The notes beneath the pieces were generated by a model that was not told where the DNA came from, made no database searches, and worked only from the letters and a program-made list of their open reading frames with translations. Made by a program: the position numbers and the translations under genes. A stretch of DNA of 17,931 nucleotides from CAYWMP01 sp964459445 (GTDB lineage Bacteria > Desulfobacterota > DSM-4660 > Desulfatiglandales > HGW-15), in assembly GCA_964459445.1 (NCBI GenBank), contig CAYWMP010000125.1:1-17931 (forward strand). The letters run 5' to 3'. Shown here one piece after another: positions 1 to 7,227 of the stretch. Each line of letters opens with the position of its first letter. Position 1 is the first letter of the stretch.

Positions 1-146
1 ATGATTGCCGGCTGGACTCTCCAAAACTTTTTCGGCAACCATTAAATTGTTCCACGATTGGGGTGGCAATTGCCGCCGTTGAACTGGCAGCCAGTCTTGC
101 CCATAAATGCGCAGTCGATACCCTCTTTAACAGTTGTACAAACCAT
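1..146 (-). pseudogene. 5' part of a Cys-rich small protein (PxxKW-like), frameshifted, running off the left edge
   Basis: The minus-strand ATG at 146-144 follows an AAGGATG ribosome site and opens a frame starting MVCTTVKEG with Cys at residues 3, 12, 20 and 27. It stops after 34 codons (TAA at 44-42). Removing one C from the CCCC run (plus-strand G60-63) restores CHPIVEQFNGC. Removing one A from the AAAAA run (plus-strand T28-32) then gives KVLESPAGNH up to the edge. From memory, these pieces in this order match a short Cys-rich protein family common in Desulfobacterota (called PxxKW in NCBI annotation; function unknown, presumably metal binding). So the gene is either decaying or carries two homopolymer errors near a contig end. 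The family assignment was not checked by search. Confidence 0.6.
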
Positions 147-206
147 GGTTATCACATCCTTTCTTCGATAATTGCTTTAGATATGAAGCAAAAAAAAGAA
201 GCAAAC

Positions 207-235
207 TTTATGCCTATCGCTTGCTTCAATGTCAA
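207..235 (-). promoter_or_regulatory. Sigma70-type promoter of the Cys-rich small-protein gene
   Basis: On the minus strand, TTGACA (235-230), a 17-base spacer and CATAAA (212-207) lie about 60 bases before the ATG at 146. The inverted repeat GAAGCAA (227-221) / TTGCTTC (204-198) flanks the -10 and could be an operator. A second TTGACA (265-260) has TATTTT (243-238) at 16 bases, a possible tandem promoter. Confidence 0.55.
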
Positions 236-377
236 GAAAAATAATCAATCCGGCGAAAATGTCAAATTTTTCCTAAAATGCGAACACAAAGGATCTCATT
301 GACCATACAATGTGCCCTAGGAAGTAGAATGACAGAGAAAAGGAAACATTGATCCCTAGGGCCAGGATTTTACCCTC

Positions 378-487
378 CTTCGCGAAAGTCCCCGATTCCC
401 ATCGGGGAATGACCTGCGAAGAGGGGACTCTTCGAAGCTCCGTCAGGAGCGTAGTAGGGTGCGCTTCGGAGGGTTCCGCTCCGAAGC
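378..487. repeat. Cluster of strong hairpins downstream of aspS
   Basis: Non-coding DNA 3' of aspS holds three hairpins in about 110 bases. TCCCCGAT/ATCGGGGA (389-396 and 401-408, 4-base loop) sits inside an outer CTTCGC/GCGAAG pair (378-383 and 416-421). GCTCC/GGAGC (437-441, 446-450) follows. GCTTCGGAG/CTCCGAAGC (463-471, 479-487) has a 7-base loop. None is followed by a clear T run on either strand, so these look more like repeat-element or mRNA 3'-end structures than classical terminators. The rest of 147-525 has no credible gene. Confidence 0.6.
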
Positions 488-525
488 ACATGAAGAAACC
501 ACCTGCTCCAGCTGGTGAAGCTTCA

Positions 526-2325
526 CTATTTTAGAGAGAGACCCAGCTCTTCGAGTTGCCGCTTATCTACCTTGGCGGGCGCATCCGTAAGCAGGCAGGC
601 GCCGCTCGCGGTTTTGGGGAAGGCAATGATTTCACGGATTGATTGAACGCCGGTCATCAGGGCCACGAGCCTGTCAAAGCCAAGGGCTATGCCGGCGTGG
701 GGAGGTGCCCCGTATTTTAAGGCCTCGAGGAGAAAGCCGAATTTTTTCTCCGCTTCCCCTTCTGAAATACCCAAATGCCTAAATATCTCCTTCTGTACTG
801 CCAGATTGTGAATTCGAACGCTTCCACCACCAATTTCACTCCCATTTAGGACAATATCATAGGCCCTTGCCCTGGCTTTTTCGGGCTGTTTCTCCAACAA
901 AGAAAGATCCTCTTCCAAAGGGGATGTGAAGGGATGGTGCACAGCCTCCAGCCTATTCTCCTCTTCATTGACCTCCAGCAAGGGAAACTTCGTAACCCAG
1001 GTCAAGGCGAAGTCGTCTTTTTTCATCAGGTCAGCCCTTTGCGCCATCTCAAGCCTGAGCATGCCGAGACAATGATTGGCAACAGAAGGTTGATCCGCGA
1101 CCATGAGGAGCAAGTCACCGGAATTCGCATCAAGTTTTTGATTGATGGATTCTTTTTGTTTGTCATTGAAAAATTTGTTCAGGGAGGTCTGCCAGCCCTC
1201 CTCCAATACCTTTATGGAAACAAGCCCTTTTCCTCCCCATTCGGTGATCAAACCAGACAGTTCATCCAGGGCCTTTCGAGAGAATTGAGAAGCCTGCCCC
1301 TTGGCATTGATGCCTTTTATGACGCCGCCTGATTTGGCTGTTTGTTGGAAGATTCGGAAATCCGAATCCCTTACCATGTCGGTGATATCCTTCAGTTCCA
1401 TGTCAAAGCGTATGTCGGGTCTATCCGTGCCGAATCTATCAACGGCCTCATGGTATTCAAGTCTGGGGATGGGCGTGGAAAGATCACGATTTAAGACCTT
1501 TTTGAAAAGCGCCTTCATCAACCCCTCGATGAGACCGATGACGCCGTTCTCATCAGTGAAGGCCATTTCAATGTCCACCTGGGTGAACTCCGGTTGCCGG
1601 TCTGCCCTCAAATCCTCATCACGAAAGCACCGGACGATCTGGTAGTACCGATCAAATCCCGCAACCATGAGAAGCTGTTTAAAGAGTTGGGGGGATTGGG
1701 GCAAGGCATAGAATTGTCCTTTGCTGACCCGGCTCGGAACCAGATAGTCCCTGGCCCCCTCCGGGGTGCTCTTTGTCAAAAAGGGTGTTTCAACCTCCAG
1801 GAAGCCATTGCCGTTTAGGTATTCGCGAACGATAGCGGCGATAAGATGGCGTCTTTTGAAGTTACTAAAGACCCGATTCCGCCTCAGTTCCAAATAACGG
1901 TATTTGAGCCGAAGGGTTTCAGAGGCGTCTACCGCACCGTCCACCTGAAAAGGGGGTACATCCGTGTGATTGAGTATTTTGAGATTCTTGACCTTGACCT
2001 CAATGTCGCCCGTGGGAAGATTGGGATTTTCCTGTCCCTCCAGCCGAGGCGATACCTCCCCCTGGATCGCCAGAACCCATTCATTTCTCAAGACATGGGC
2101 CCTCTGGTGGCTTTCTTCATCAACTTGCGGGTCAAAGACGATCTGGGTCACCCCTTCTCTATCTCGGAGATCGATGAAAATGAGATTACCCAGATCCCGC
2201 CGGCTGTTGACCCATCCCATAAGGATGGTCTCTTTACCCACATCCGACTTGCGCAGGTTGCCGCAGTCATGGGTTCGTTGCCAATCGCCCAGGTTATCAA
2301 TTTGTATCTTTTCTGTTTGGTTCAT
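526..2325 (-). CDS. aspS: Aspartate--tRNA ligase
   Basis: Charges tRNA-Asp with aspartate in the cytoplasm. From the ATG at 2325 it has 599 residues, the usual length of the bacterial-type enzyme. This start overlaps the hisS stop in an ATGA arrangement, whereas the ATG 18 bases upstream lies inside hisS and lacks support. Visible parts are an N-terminal OB-fold anticodon domain (about 30-110, SRRDLGNLIF loop), the amino-acid pocket PQSPQ (about 209-213), class II motif 2 FRDEDLRADRQPEFTQ (about 234-249), the bacterial GAD insertion (about 290-420), GSEIGGGSVRIH (about 495) and motif 3 GFDRL (about 549). Enzymes that also charge tRNA-Asn commonly have His where this one has Leu in the RRDLG loop. 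Leu therefore suggests an Asp-specific enzyme; that point is inference from family knowledge. It is translationally coupled to hisS. Confidence 0.97.
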   Translation of the reverse strand: MNQTEKIQIDNLGDWQRTHDCGNLRKSDVGKETILMGWVNSRRDLGNLIFIDLRDREGVTQIVFDPQVDEESHQRAHVLRNEWVLAIQGEVSPRLEGQENPNLPTGDIEVKVKNLKILNHTDVPPFQVDGAVDASETLRLKYRYLELRRNRVFSNFKRRHLIAAIVREYLNGNGFLEVETPFLTKSTPEGARDYLVPSRVSKGQFYALPQSPQLFKQLLMVAGFDRYYQIVRCFRDEDLRADRQPEFTQVDIEMAFTDENGVIGLIEGLMKALFKKVLNRDLSTPIPRLEYHEAVDRFGTDRPDIRFDMELKDITDMVRDSDFRIFQQTAKSGGVIKGINAKGQASQFSRKALDELSGLITEWGGKGLVSIKVLEEGWQTSLNKFFNDKQKESINQKLDANSGDLLLMVADQPSVANHCLGMLRLEMAQRADLMKKDDFALTWVTKFPLLEVNEEENRLEAVHHPFTSPLEEDLSLLEKQPEKARARAYDIVLNGSEIGGGSVRIHNLAVQKEIFRHLGISEGEAEKKFGFLLEALKYGAPPHAGIALGFDRLVALMTGVQSIREIIAFPKTASGACLLTDAPAKVDKRQLEELGLSLK

Positions 2326-3596
2326 TTTTCCGGCCCAATGCATCGCAATGTATTTTTCAATTCATCCATGAGGCGGTCAAGCCCCACCTCTGATTGGACC
2401 TTTGTCTCCATGTCCCTCAGGACAGCTTTTCCGGAGGCAAGCTCGTCCTCGCCGACAATGAGAACCCTTTTCGCTCCCAACCGGCCGGCCCTTTTCATTT
2501 GGGCCTTGAGTCCCTTTGAAGCGAACTCCGTCTCAATCCAGAGACCTGCCTCCCTTAGTTGGTTGGCCCACAGGAAGGCCTTTCTTTCCGCCTCATCGCC
2601 GAGGGCGGCCACAAAGAGATCCGGTGACGGGTTTTCTTGTTTACGTTCTTCCTCAAGGAGCGCCACTATTCTTTCAATGCCCATGGCAAACCCGATGGCC
2701 GGGTAGTCCGGTCCCCCGAGCTGTTTGAAGAGTACGTCGTACCGGCCGCCTCCAGTAACGGCATTCTGGGCCCCTAGTCTGTCGGTCTGAATTTCAAAGG
2801 TGGTTCTCGTATAGTAATCGAGGCCCCTTACCAGTTTATGATTTACGGTGAAGGGGATATTGGCGATATCCAAATATTCCTGAAGCGTCGCAAAATGCGT
2901 CTGACAATCCTTGCAGATATAGTCGAGTATGGAGGGCGCCTCTGACACGACTTCCTGACAGGACTGCACCTTGCAGTCAAAAACCCTCATCGGGTTCAGC
3001 TCGGCACGCCTCTGACAATCGGAGCACAGGTCACCGGATCTCTTGGAAAGGTAGTTCATGAGTTTCTCACGGAAAACGGCCCGGCAATCGGGATTTCCGA
3101 GAGAGTTGATCTGTAGGGAAAGCCCAGTCAGTCCAATTGATCTGAGGAGGAACATGGCCATCACGATGAGGTCGGCATCGGATCTGGGTCCGAAGTCACC
3201 AAAAATCTCTGCGTCGATTTGATGGAATTGACGGAATCTTCCCTTCTGGGGGCGTTCACGCCTGAACATGGGGCCCAATGTGAAAAGCTTCTGAACAGGG
3301 TTCACGTTGTAAAGCTTGTGTTCAATATTGGCCCTGACTAAAGAGGCTGTTGCCTCCGGACGAAGGGTCATGCCTCGGCCCTTGCTGTCCGTCAGGGTGT
3401 ACATTTGCTTTGAGACGATATCCGTCTCTTCGCCGATGCTACGGCTGAAAAGCTCAGTCCTTTCCATAAGGGGAGGGTTGAATTCTCTATAGCCGAAATC
3501 CCGGAAGACCTTTCGCGTCACCGCTTCCACCCTCTGCCAATATCCGGATTCATCCGGCAGGATGTCTTTAAATCCTTTTATTGCTGTAAATTCCAA
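2322..3596 (-). CDS. hisS: Histidine--tRNA ligase
   Basis: Class II synthetase charging tRNA-His. Motif 2 lies in FRRERPQKGRFRQFHQ (about 111-125), the His-binding LVRGLDYYTRT at about 255-265, and GGGRYD plus the motif 3 stretch GFAMGIERI at about 283-310. The C-terminal anticodon domain follows. An insertion with CxxC pairs (about 191-231) is usual in bacterial HisRS. I start it at the TTG at 3596: an AAAGGAG site (3613-3607) lies 10 bases upstream and the protein then opens MEFTAIKGFKDILPDES, as the family does. The in-frame ATG at 3626 adds ten atypical residues and falls between the -10 box and the likely transcript start of the promoter at 3627-3656. Length is 424 residues. The stop overlaps the aspS start. 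Confidence 0.96.
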   Translation of the reverse strand: MEFTAIKGFKDILPDESGYWQRVEAVTRKVFRDFGYREFNPPLMERTELFSRSIGEETDIVSKQMYTLTDSKGRGMTLRPEATASLVRANIEHKLYNVNPVQKLFTLGPMFRRERPQKGRFRQFHQIDAEIFGDFGPRSDADLIVMAMFLLRSIGLTGLSLQINSLGNPDCRAVFREKLMNYLSKRSGDLCSDCQRRAELNPMRVFDCKVQSCQEVVSEAPSILDYICKDCQTHFATLQEYLDIANIPFTVNHKLVRGLDYYTRTTFEIQTDRLGAQNAVTGGGRYDVLFKQLGGPDYPAIGFAMGIERIVALLEEERKQENPSPDLFVAALGDEAERKAFLWANQLREAGLWIETEFASKGLKAQMKRAGRLGAKRVLIVGEDELASGKAVLRDMETKVQSEVGLDRLMDELKNTLRCIGPEK

Positions 3597-3626
3597 AGGG
3601 AATTTTCTCCTTTCGTCGCAACCCAT

Positions 3627-3656
3627 GAAATATCAAAGCCCATTGCGGCCCGTCAA
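3627..3656 (-). promoter_or_regulatory. Putative hisS-aspS promoter
   Basis: On the minus strand TTGACG (3656-3651), an 18-base spacer and TATTTC (3632-3627) lie just before hisS. Transcription would begin near 3620, leaving a short leader that holds the AAAGGAG site and the TTG start. It lies in the only gap of this gene series that is not translated or nearly so. Confidence 0.5.
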
Positions 3657-3692
3657 CAGACAACCCACTTACACGGGGAACTGATGTTCAAA

Positions 3693-3920
3693 TCACTCAA
3701 CCTTAATCCTGGTCTTCCGTTTTTTCTTTTTAGTCTCTTTCTTTTCGAGGGTGTCTAGCCTTTCATCAACGAGAAACTTGATCGCTTTGAGAAACTCAAG
3801 ACGTGATTTGTCCAGGTGCCTACTGAATACAGAGTCTTTTGAAAAGACCTCCTCAAGGTCTGCAAAGAACCTTCCGACAGGGCACAGGCAACCCTCATTT
3901 TCGCTCTTTTTCTTTGCCAT
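3693..3920 (-). CDS. Small basic Cys-containing protein of unknown function, coupled to the ArsA-like ATPase
   Basis: 75 residues from the ATG at 3920, chosen because AAAGGAG lies 8 bases upstream; the longer frame upstream is only the end of the ATPase gene read in another phase. The N-terminus has MAKKK and then CLCPVGRFF with two Cys. The middle is a likely amphipathic helix (DLEEVFSKDSVFSRHLDKSR and on to VDERLDTLE). The tail is very basic (KKETKKKKRKTRIK). There is no signal peptide or membrane segment. The first 26 bases overlap the end of the ATPase gene, so the two are probably co-translated and may act together. I have seen similar short proteins in deltaproteobacterial genomes but know no function. 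Confidence 0.8.
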   Translation of the reverse strand: MAKKKSENEGCLCPVGRFFADLEEVFSKDSVFSRHLDKSRLEFLKAIKFLVDERLDTLEKKETKKKKRKTRIKVE

Positions 3921-5106
3921 GACCAACTCCTTTGAAATAGATGAACAATTGCTGCCCTTCAAGCTTTGCCTTTATGGACTTTGAGGCGGCTACTTGCCTT
4001 GGAAGCAACATATGTCTTTTGAATCCCCCCACACGGACAATAAGCTCATCGGAGACCTTGTTGAGCTCCACATTGTCTTTTGTCAGAAACGGAAGCTGCA
4101 TCTTCAGCATATATTCCCCATCTTCCTTGCCGAGTTTATAGGGCTCTCCCCTGAAGAAACGCTTTATAGGATTTCTGCGTCTGTATATCTGGTCTGCCAG
4201 ATCCTTGAGCCGTTGATAACCGAGGATCTCGTCCTTAAACAGGTTGACATGAAAGACAGGTATTGGACTGAAATGTTCCTCAGCGAGTTTCATATAGTGC
4301 CTCTGGCTGGTTTTCCAATCCTCAAAATAGTCGTCTTTCACGTCATCCGGGAGCACGCGATTCATGATGATCCCGTCGATGTTCATCCTGTAAAGACAAA
4401 AATACATAAAGGCCCTTTGTGTCTCCTTCAAGACTATCTTTTCAGGATTGGTGACAAGGCGCACGGTCGTTATTTTGGGATTTATAAGGATTTGATCAAC
4501 ACCCTTCAGCCGTTCGAAGAGATGGGCAATGGCATCAAAATATTCCTCGCCGGGTATAGGGACCTTATACATCTTCTGCGCCACCGGCCCCACGTACTTG
4601 GCCAGGGCCTTCTCCATTTTGAAGACCTTCTTCATGTACCATTCAAGGGTGGTAGGCACGCTAATAAATCTGAGGGATTCCCCAGTCGGAGCACAGTCAA
4701 GAATGATCACATCATATTTCTTTTTTCGTGCATAGCGGTTGATATAGAGAAGCAGGCTCACCTCTTCCATTCCGGGCAGTATCGCAAGCTCCTCGGCCAA
4801 CACCTCATCCAAACCAGTGGTGTTAAGAAGGACCGATATATAGCCGTAAATTTCCCCCCAATTCTTTTCTATTTCTTCCTGAATATCCAATTCCTGGATC
4901 CAAAGATTCTGCTGAACTTTGACCGGCCTGCCCCTGTTCTGGTCCAACAGGTCACTCTCAAGATCAAAGATATCCGCGAGACTGTGGGCCACATCCAATG
5001 ACATAACCACCGTTCGGTACCCCATCTCAGCGGCACGTATTCCTGTTGCCGCCGCCACACTGGTCTTGCCGACACCACCTTTTCCCGCAAAGAATATAAT
5101 TCGCAT
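3895..5106 (-). CDS. ArsA/Get3-family ATPase with C-terminal HSP20-like domain
   Basis: Single-domain member of the ArsA/Get3 (SIMIBI) ATPases, 403 residues from the ATG at 5106. GGAG lies 6 bases upstream and the protein starts MRIIFFAGKGGVGKTS. The deviant Walker A is at 8-16, switch I MSLDVAHSL at 35-43 and switch II DCAPTGESLR at 137-146. The segment at about 333-392 looks like the ArsA HSP20-like domain. The gene is not duplicated as in plasmid ArsA, I see no Get3 CxxC zinc pair, and no arsB, arsC or arsR is near, so arsenite export is unlikely. By family knowledge such ATPases are dimeric chaperone-type switches; the client here is unknown. It overlaps the 75-residue Cys protein downstream and follows ilvE by about 170 bases. 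Confidence 0.9.
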   Translation of the reverse strand: MRIIFFAGKGGVGKTSVAAATGIRAAEMGYRTVVMSLDVAHSLADIFDLESDLLDQNRGRPVKVQQNLWIQELDIQEEIEKNWGEIYGYISVLLNTTGLDEVLAEELAILPGMEEVSLLLYINRYARKKKYDVIILDCAPTGESLRFISVPTTLEWYMKKVFKMEKALAKYVGPVAQKMYKVPIPGEEYFDAIAHLFERLKGVDQILINPKITTVRLVTNPEKIVLKETQRAFMYFCLYRMNIDGIIMNRVLPDDVKDDYFEDWKTSQRHYMKLAEEHFSPIPVFHVNLFKDEILGYQRLKDLADQIYRRRNPIKRFFRGEPYKLGKEDGEYMLKMQLPFLTKDNVELNKVSDELIVRVGGFKRHMLLPRQVAASKSIKAKLEGQQLFIYFKGVGHGKEKERK

Positions 5107-5279
5107 TGGATACTCCGAAATACTGGAACCGCAGCAATATGCCCGGTGTTTGTTTCCCAAAAGAAAGTCTTACCTTAACACGGTTTTTAGGATTTTGGAA
5201 CTTGCCGAGAACCTGTTCCGCGTAAGGCGCGATTATCGGTTTATTGCAGTAAGAATAAATCAGCGGGGTTGGGGCGGGA

Positions 5280-6197
5280 CTATCCTACCGGGAAAAGCCA
5301 GTCTTTAAAGCGATGATCCCGACCAGCAAAAAGATCGCTCATAAGGGATGCGAGCCTTTGAGCAATGGGGCCGGGCACTTTGTCCAGCACCCTGTCTTCG
5401 ATTTTTTTCACAGGAAGAACCTTCATGGGCGTTCCGGTCAAAAAAATTTCTTGCGCTTCAAAGAAGTAATCAGGCTTAAGCCTTCCCTCTTGGGTTTCAA
5501 TACCCAGCGCTTTTGCCGCTTGAAGTAGGGATTTCCTCGTAATGCTGGGGAGCACGGTCCCTAAGGCAGGGGTCATGAGTTGGTCGTCTATTACAAGAAA
5601 GACAGATTCAGTGCCGCCCTCGGCAATAAATCCTTGTGTATCCAGCATGACAGCATTGTTAAAGCCTCGTTGAATGGCTTCAGAGCGTGCCACCATACCA
5701 TTTAAATAGTTGGCCGCAGCCTTGGCTTCGATGGGGACGGTCGTGGGATCGAGCTTTCGCCATGTGGGTATGCATATGCTGACACCATTCTCAAAGGGGA
5801 AATCGAGACCCCCAAAATCTTCGATCGGATCGACAACAAAGACGGCCAAATCCAGGGTTTTCTGAGGAGGCAGGATCTCGAAGGCCACCTGTGGAAAATA
5901 CCCGATCACCTTGACATAACCCTCCCGGATGCCATTATGTTTCACCGTGTCGAGCACGCTATTCTCAAACTCCTCGGGTGTCACGGGGAGAGCCATATCC
6001 AACAACTCAGCGGTCCTAAACATTCGTTTTGCATGTTCATCAAGCCGAAATATGGAGGGACCGTTATTCGTTTCATGGACACTGATGACTTCGAAAATGG
6101 CGGAGCCCCGTCCGAAACTGTGAGACATCATGTGTACTTTCGCTTCCCCCCAGGGAACAAATTCTCCGTTTATATTAACAATACGATCTTCGAGCAT
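5280..6197 (-). CDS. ilvE: Class IV PLP aminotransferase, branched-chain type (IlvE-like)
   Basis: Transfers the amino group between glutamate and a 2-oxo acid, usually in Leu/Ile/Val metabolism. 305 residues from the ATG at 6197 (GAAAGG upstream), close to the usual 300-310. The longer frame to 6341 begins at the promoter itself and is not translated. The PLP lysine is K159 in EAKAAANYLN, and the phosphate and cofactor side is AEGGTESVF (192-200) with TVLPSITR (214-221). Where E. coli IlvE has YIR (Arg97, glutamate side-chain recognition), this protein has YVK (94-96), and SEGxGENLF is AEGGTESVF. Substrate range may therefore differ, and a related class IV enzyme is possible. The gene heads a minus-strand series toward the ArsA-like ATPase. 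Confidence 0.87.
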   Translation of the reverse strand: MLEDRIVNINGEFVPWGEAKVHMMSHSFGRGSAIFEVISVHETNNGPSIFRLDEHAKRMFRTAELLDMALPVTPEEFENSVLDTVKHNGIREGYVKVIGYFPQVAFEILPPQKTLDLAVFVVDPIEDFGGLDFPFENGVSICIPTWRKLDPTTVPIEAKAAANYLNGMVARSEAIQRGFNNAVMLDTQGFIAEGGTESVFLVIDDQLMTPALGTVLPSITRKSLLQAAKALGIETQEGRLKPDYFFEAQEIFLTGTPMKVLPVKKIEDRVLDKVPGPIAQRLASLMSDLFAGRDHRFKDWLFPVG

Positions 6198-6312
6198 GAT
6201 CCAATTTACCTTTCTTTGTGTCGCCAACGTCACTAATCCAGTCAAAAATGCAATGTGTTGGCAAATAGAAAATAGGATTGAAACGACATAACCAATCTCG
6301 ATTTGGAATGGG

Positions 6313-6341
6313 AGTATAAAAGACGGATGAAGACTCGTCAA
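6313..6341 (-). promoter_or_regulatory. Strong sigma70-type promoter of ilvE
   Basis: On the minus strand TTGACG (6341-6336), exactly 17 bases and TATACT (6318-6313), near consensus. Transcription would start near 6305, giving an untranslated leader of about 108 bases before the ATG at 6197. The leader shows no convincing riboswitch or attenuator. Confidence 0.75.
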
Positions 6342-6391
6342 GAAATGCGGCGCTTAACCTCCCATATTGAACAAAAGGAAAAATTTGTTAC

Positions 6392-6442
6392 ATTGTGTTT
6401 ATTATGTACACAATTGACAAAATGATCAAAATGATCTAGTTT
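6392..6442 (+). promoter_or_regulatory. Toxin-antitoxin promoter with operator-like repeats
   Basis: A perfect inverted repeat ATTGTGT (6392-6398) / ACACAAT (6408-6414) abuts the -35 box TTGACA (6414-6419). A plausible -10 TAGTTT (6437-6442) follows at 17 bases. The spacer is almost wholly two head-to-tail copies of AAAATGATC (6419-6427, 6428-6436). Phd-type antitoxins usually repress their own operon at such sites. Which of the two repeats is the operator cannot be told from sequence. Confidence 0.6.
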
Positions 6443-6474
6443 GGTTTTGAAGAGAAGTCAAGGAGGTGGTTCAA

Positions 6475-6762
6475 TTGGCAAAACACATCAGTGCCCGTGA
6501 GGCACGAAACAGGTTCTCAGACCTGCTTGGAAGCGTGCATTATGGGAAAGAAGAAATGATCGTGGAGCGTTCCGGGAAACCTATGGTGGCCGTCATACCT
6601 ATAGCTATGTATGAAAGGCTGGTTGCGGAGAGAAAGACCCGATTCGAGGTGGTAGAGAGAATTCGATCTCATCTTCCCAAAGCCTCTCTTAAAGAACTGG
6701 AAAAGGATGTTGCCAAGGCAATTAAAACGGTGAGAGCGAAGAGTGCTAAGGGTCGTTCTTGA
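6475..6762 (+). CDS. Type II antitoxin, Phd/YefM family
   Basis: 95-residue antitoxin. I start it at the TTG at 6475 because AAGGAGGT (6460-6467) sits 7 bases ahead; the GTG at 6466 lies within that ribosome site. The N-terminus has the Phd/YefM DNA-binding pattern: AKHISAREARNRFSDLL, then EEMIVERSGKPMVAVIP and AMYERL. The C-terminal half is charged and helical (SLKELEKDVAKAIKTVRAK), as in the part that wraps the toxin. It overlaps the toxin gene by 20 bases. Expected role is to neutralise the PIN nuclease and repress the operon. Confidence 0.9.
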   Translation: MAKHISAREARNRFSDLLGSVHYGKEEMIVERSGKPMVAVIPIAMYERLVAERKTRFEVVERIRSHLPKASLKELEKDVAKAIKTVRAKSAKGRS

Positions 6763-7180
6763 TACGAACGTGTTTGTCAGCAGTCTTTTGAGCAAGTCGG
6801 GTATGCCGGCAAAGCTTCTGGATGCATGGCGAGAAGGGCAATATTTGTTGGTCACTTCGCCATTAATAATAGGTGAAATCAAAAAGGTGTTGGAATACAC
6901 GCGAATCCGAGAAAAATATGGAATCGCTCAAAGTGAGATTAATGGGCTGATCGAAGTCTTGAATCAAGACGCAGTTGTCGTTCCCGGGCAGTCGAAGCTA
7001 AAGGGAAAGTTCACTAAAGACCCCGAGGATGAGATGTTTTTGGCCTGTGCGCAAGATGCCGGTGCGGATCTGATCGTGAGTGGCGATAAGCATTTGCTCG
7101 AGCTGGGCGAGTATCTGGGCATCCCTATCATTACCGTACGTCAGTTCTTCGAACGGCTGGGAATGAATGAAATAGAATAG
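6743..7180 (+). CDS. PIN-domain toxin (putative ribonuclease of a type II toxin-antitoxin pair)
   Basis: 145 residues from a GTG at 6743 inside the antitoxin's last codons. The PIN fold acidic residues are present: D7 in VVLDTNVFVSSLL, E45 in GEIKKVLE, D93/D96 in KDPEDEMFLACA, and D115 in VSGDKHLL. This matches the family annotated as putative toxin, PIN family (COG1569). PIN toxins cleave RNA with Mg2+; the target here is unknown. All catalytic positions look intact, so the toxin is probably active. It ends 47 bases from the convergent small gene at 7228. The pair has its own promoter and looks like an insertable module. Confidence 0.9.
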   Translation: MLRVVLDTNVFVSSLLSKSGMPAKLLDAWREGQYLLVTSPLIIGEIKKVLEYTRIREKYGIAQSEINGLIEVLNQDAVVVPGQSKLKGKFTKDPEDEMFLACAQDAGADLIVSGDKHLLELGEYLGIPIITVRQFFERLGMNEIE

Positions 7181-7227
7181 GTGTATTGCTGCCGTGGACA
7201 AAGGCGATAGGACATGGACAAAGCAAA

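Noticed and set aside
314..362. GCCCTAGG / CCTAGGGC inverted pair as a terminator or att site
   Set aside because: The loop is 33 bases with no T run, and there is no integrase or second site.
1846..2706. 286-codon plus-strand frame across the aspS/hisS junction
   Set aside because: Antisense to two certain synthetase genes and of low-complexity composition; a shadow frame.
3994..5001. 335-codon open frame on the plus strand
   Set aside because: It lies wholly antisense to the ArsA-like ATPase gene, which has clear P-loop and switch motifs. The plus frame shows no family pattern and no ribosome site.
3895..5106. Arsenite-efflux ATPase assignment (arsA)
   Set aside because: There is no tandem duplication, no arsenite-binding Cys set recognisable, and no ars genes nearby; only the family level is supported.
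6198..6341. N-terminal extension of ilvE by 48 residues
   Set aside because: The near-consensus promoter (6313-6341) lies inside it, so its start would precede the transcript start. The family length fits the ATG at 6197.
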